Assembly: GCA_049302575.1 (NCBI GenBank) | Contig: JBAQMG010000104.1 | Location: 1 to 15,071, forward strand | Reading direction: 5' to 3' | Source: JBAQMG01 sp049302575 | GTDB lineage: Bacteria; Bacillota; Desulfitobacteriia; Desulfitobacteriales; Desulfitobacteriaceae | DNA: 15,071 bases | Shown: one piece after another, positions 13,615-15,071 of the stretch | How positions within the stretch are numbered: position 1 is the first letter of the stretch | How the letters are laid out: the number at the start of each line of letters is the position of its first letter | Position numbers and translations under genes: made by a program | Notes under the pieces: model-generated | The model's input: the letters and a program-made list of their open reading frames with translations, nothing else | Database searches by the model: none | Told to the model about the DNA's origin: nothing

Positions 13615-14985
13615 GTGAAATGGCAGGGAAAACGGACCTTAGTATTTGGAGCGGGTCGTAGTGGGCAAGCAGCTGTGCGAAAACTACAACATTTAGGTGC
13701 TGAGGTTTTTTTGGCTGATCAGAAAGAATTTCAGGAGCTTTCTGGGATAGAGGAACTTGGTCTTGATTCAGAGCATCTTTTGCTCGGCAAGATGCCAAAA
13801 TGGCAAGAAGTTCAGCCTGAATTGTTGATTTTATCTCCTGGAGTTTCCCCACAGATTAACTTTGTGAAAGATGCACTGACTGCCGGTATACCAGTTTGGA
13901 GCGAAGTTGAATTGGCAATGCACGATTGTTCAGCGATTTGTATCGGAATCACTGGGACCAATGGGAAAACCACTACGACAACCTTAATAGGAGAATTGGC
14001 TCAAAGAACTGGACGACCGTCAACAGTTGCCGGCAATATTGGAGTTGCGATGAGTGGTAGGGTGGAAAACTTAGGTGAAGACGGGATTGTCGTTGCTGAG
14101 TTATCGAGCTTTCAGTTGGAGTTTATTACTGATTTACGGGTTGAAATTGCTCTAATGTTAAATATTACACCTGACCATCTTGATCGGCATGGAACACTAG
14201 AAGAGTATATTGCCATCAAAGCGCGGATCTTTGAGAATCAGACTATTGAAGATCTGGCTATTCTCAATTGGGATGATCCCTTGGTACGCGGTTTGAGTTC
14301 CCTAACAAAAGGCCGGGTGGTCTATTTTAGCCCGAGTTCTTTATTGATGGATGGCTTTGGATTAAAGGGAGATCAAATTGTTTACTCGGAGCAGGGGGTT
14401 GTTACTCCGATTTTACCTCGCCAGGAATTACAAATCCGAGGCAGTCACAATTTGGAAAATGTGATGGCTGCGGCTGCAGCGGCCAAGGAACTTGGCCTTT
14501 CTTGGGCTGAGATCGCTCAGGGTTTGCGAGAGTTTCGAGGGGTAGAACATCGGCAAGAGAGTGTGGGCACCTATGATAATATTTTGTTTATTAATGACTC
14601 TAAAGGAACAAATACTGATGCCTCGGAAAAGGCACTGCTCGCCTTTGAAGAACCTATAGTTTTAATTGCGGGCGGAAAAAATAAAGGTTTGGATTTTCAC
14701 AATTTCATGAGTATTGTAAGTAAAAGAGTCAAAAGTTTGATTCTTCTCGGTCAAGCTGCTGAAGAAATGGAAAATGTCGCTCGGGAAGTAGGGGTTAGTC
14801 GAATCCTGCGAGCTACGTCTTTTGACGAAGGTGTGGAAAAGGCTATTGCTGAAGCTGTACCAGGGGATGTAGTTTTGCTTTCACCGGCGTGTACCAGTTG
14901 GGATATGTTTAAGAGTTATGAGGAAAGAGGGGAATTGTTTAAGCAGTTAGTGCGTAGGCATTATAGTAACCCATCTCAAGTATAA
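13615..14985 (+). CDS. murD: UDP-MurNAc-L-alanine:D-glutamate ligase MurD
   Basis: 456 residues, usual length. Adds D-Glu to UDP-MurNAc-L-Ala, the step before MurE, with ATP, in the cytoplasm. Signatures: Rossmann-like start VFGAGRSGQAAVRKL, LSPGVSP, P-loop T113-G-T-N-G-K-T119, TVAGNIG, ELSSFQLE, LNITPDHLDRHGTLEEY, C-terminal domain N-D-S-K-G-T-N-T-D-A and LLSPACTSWDMFKSYEERG. All Mur ligase catalytic motifs are present. GTG 13615 is 7 bp after AAGGGGG (13601-13607). It is 322 bp from mraY, the largest gap in the operon, and 13 bp before ftsW. A separate internal promoter in that gap is possible but I could not identify one. Confidence 0.96.
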   Translation: MKWQGKRTLVFGAGRSGQAAVRKLQHLGAEVFLADQKEFQELSGIEELGLDSEHLLLGKMPKWQEVQPELLILSPGVSPQINFVKDALTAGIPVWSEVELAMHDCSAICIGITGTNGKTTTTTLIGELAQRTGRPSTVAGNIGVAMSGRVENLGEDGIVVAELSSFQLEFITDLRVEIALMLNITPDHLDRHGTLEEYIAIKARIFENQTIEDLAILNWDDPLVRGLSSLTKGRVVYFSPSSLLMDGFGLKGDQIVYSEQGVVTPILPRQELQIRGSHNLENVMAAAAAAKELGLSWAEIAQGLREFRGVEHRQESVGTYDNILFINDSKGTNTDASEKALLAFEEPIVLIAGGKNKGLDFHNFMSIVSKRVKSLILLGQAAEEMENVAREVGVSRILRATSFDEGVEKAIAEAVPGDVVLLSPACTSWDMFKSYEERGELFKQLVRRHYSNPSQV

Positions 14986-14998
14986 AGGGGGAACTTTA

Positions 14999-15071
14999 AT
15001 GCAAAATCGCCAACGGCCGGATATGATCTTGCTGGGTTCAATTCTGGCTCTGTTAGGCATAGGGGTAGTCA
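14999..15071 (+). CDS. ftsW: FtsW/SpoVE family SEDS glycosyltransferase, first 24 codons (3' end outside window)
   Basis: ATG 14999 follows AAAGGGGGAA (14985-14994). The 24 visible residues (MQNRQRPDMILLGSILALLG, then IGVV) match the FtsW/SpoVE N-terminus: a short basic segment, R/S-P-D, then the first membrane helix that normally continues into MVYSAS. SEDS proteins polymerise lipid II together with a class B PBP; the likely partner is the PBP encoded at 7093. The position after murD is the standard place of ftsW/spoVE in Firmicutes. The FtsW versus SpoVE choice cannot be made from this fragment. Confidence 0.8.
   Translation, partial: MQNRQRPDMILLGSILALLGIGVV

Overview
The window looks like chromosomal DNA of an anaerobic, spore-forming low-to-mid-GC Firmicute of the class Clostridia. 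The best guess is a Peptococcaceae relative of Desulfosporosinus or Desulfitobacterium. That is inferred from the gene order mraZ-rsmH-ftsL-PBP-murE-murF-mraY-murD-ftsW, the mDAP-type MurE, the PASTA-tailed SpoVD-like PBP, the DUF1858 protein and a short core-MetE-like protein. No 16S or other taxonomic marker is present.

Left part (1-4964): the window opens inside the C-terminal maturase part of a group II intron reverse transcriptase. The intron's own domain V and VI hairpins follow, and the CGC catalytic triad points to class C. Next come a PerR-type Fur-family regulator with all five regulatory-metal ligands and a zinc Cys4 site, an intrinsic terminator, a 707-residue membrane protein with a degenerate glycoside-hydrolase-2-like ectodomain, a core-MetE-like methyltransferase-fold protein with the zinc triad, and a 64-residue DUF1858 CxxC protein. 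A perfect 20-bp inverted-repeat terminator closes this block.

Right part (5093-15071): this is a division and cell wall (dcw/mra) operon. It starts at a MraZ operator of four exact AAGTGG repeats, about one helical turn apart, lying directly against the mraZ start codon. mraZ (regulator), rsmH (16S rRNA methyltransferase), ftsL (divisome), a class B PBP (septal or spore transpeptidase), murE, murF and murD (cytoplasmic peptide-stem ligases), mraY (lipid I synthase) and the first 24 codons of ftsW/spoVE follow, all on the plus strand. Together they make UDP-MurNAc-pentapeptide, load it on the lipid carrier and use it at the septum.

The most unusual feature is in the spacers. Most dcw genes here are tightly packed or overlap (murE/murF by 47 bp), but three gaps (PBP-murE, murF-mraY, mraY-murD) are filled from the upstream stop codon to the next Shine-Dalgarno with short, mostly 7-bp tandem repeats. 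They occur in both orientations and share a GAGGTCGA-like leader. They resemble the heptanucleotide STRR repeats known from cyanobacteria and are the best candidate here for something undescribed.
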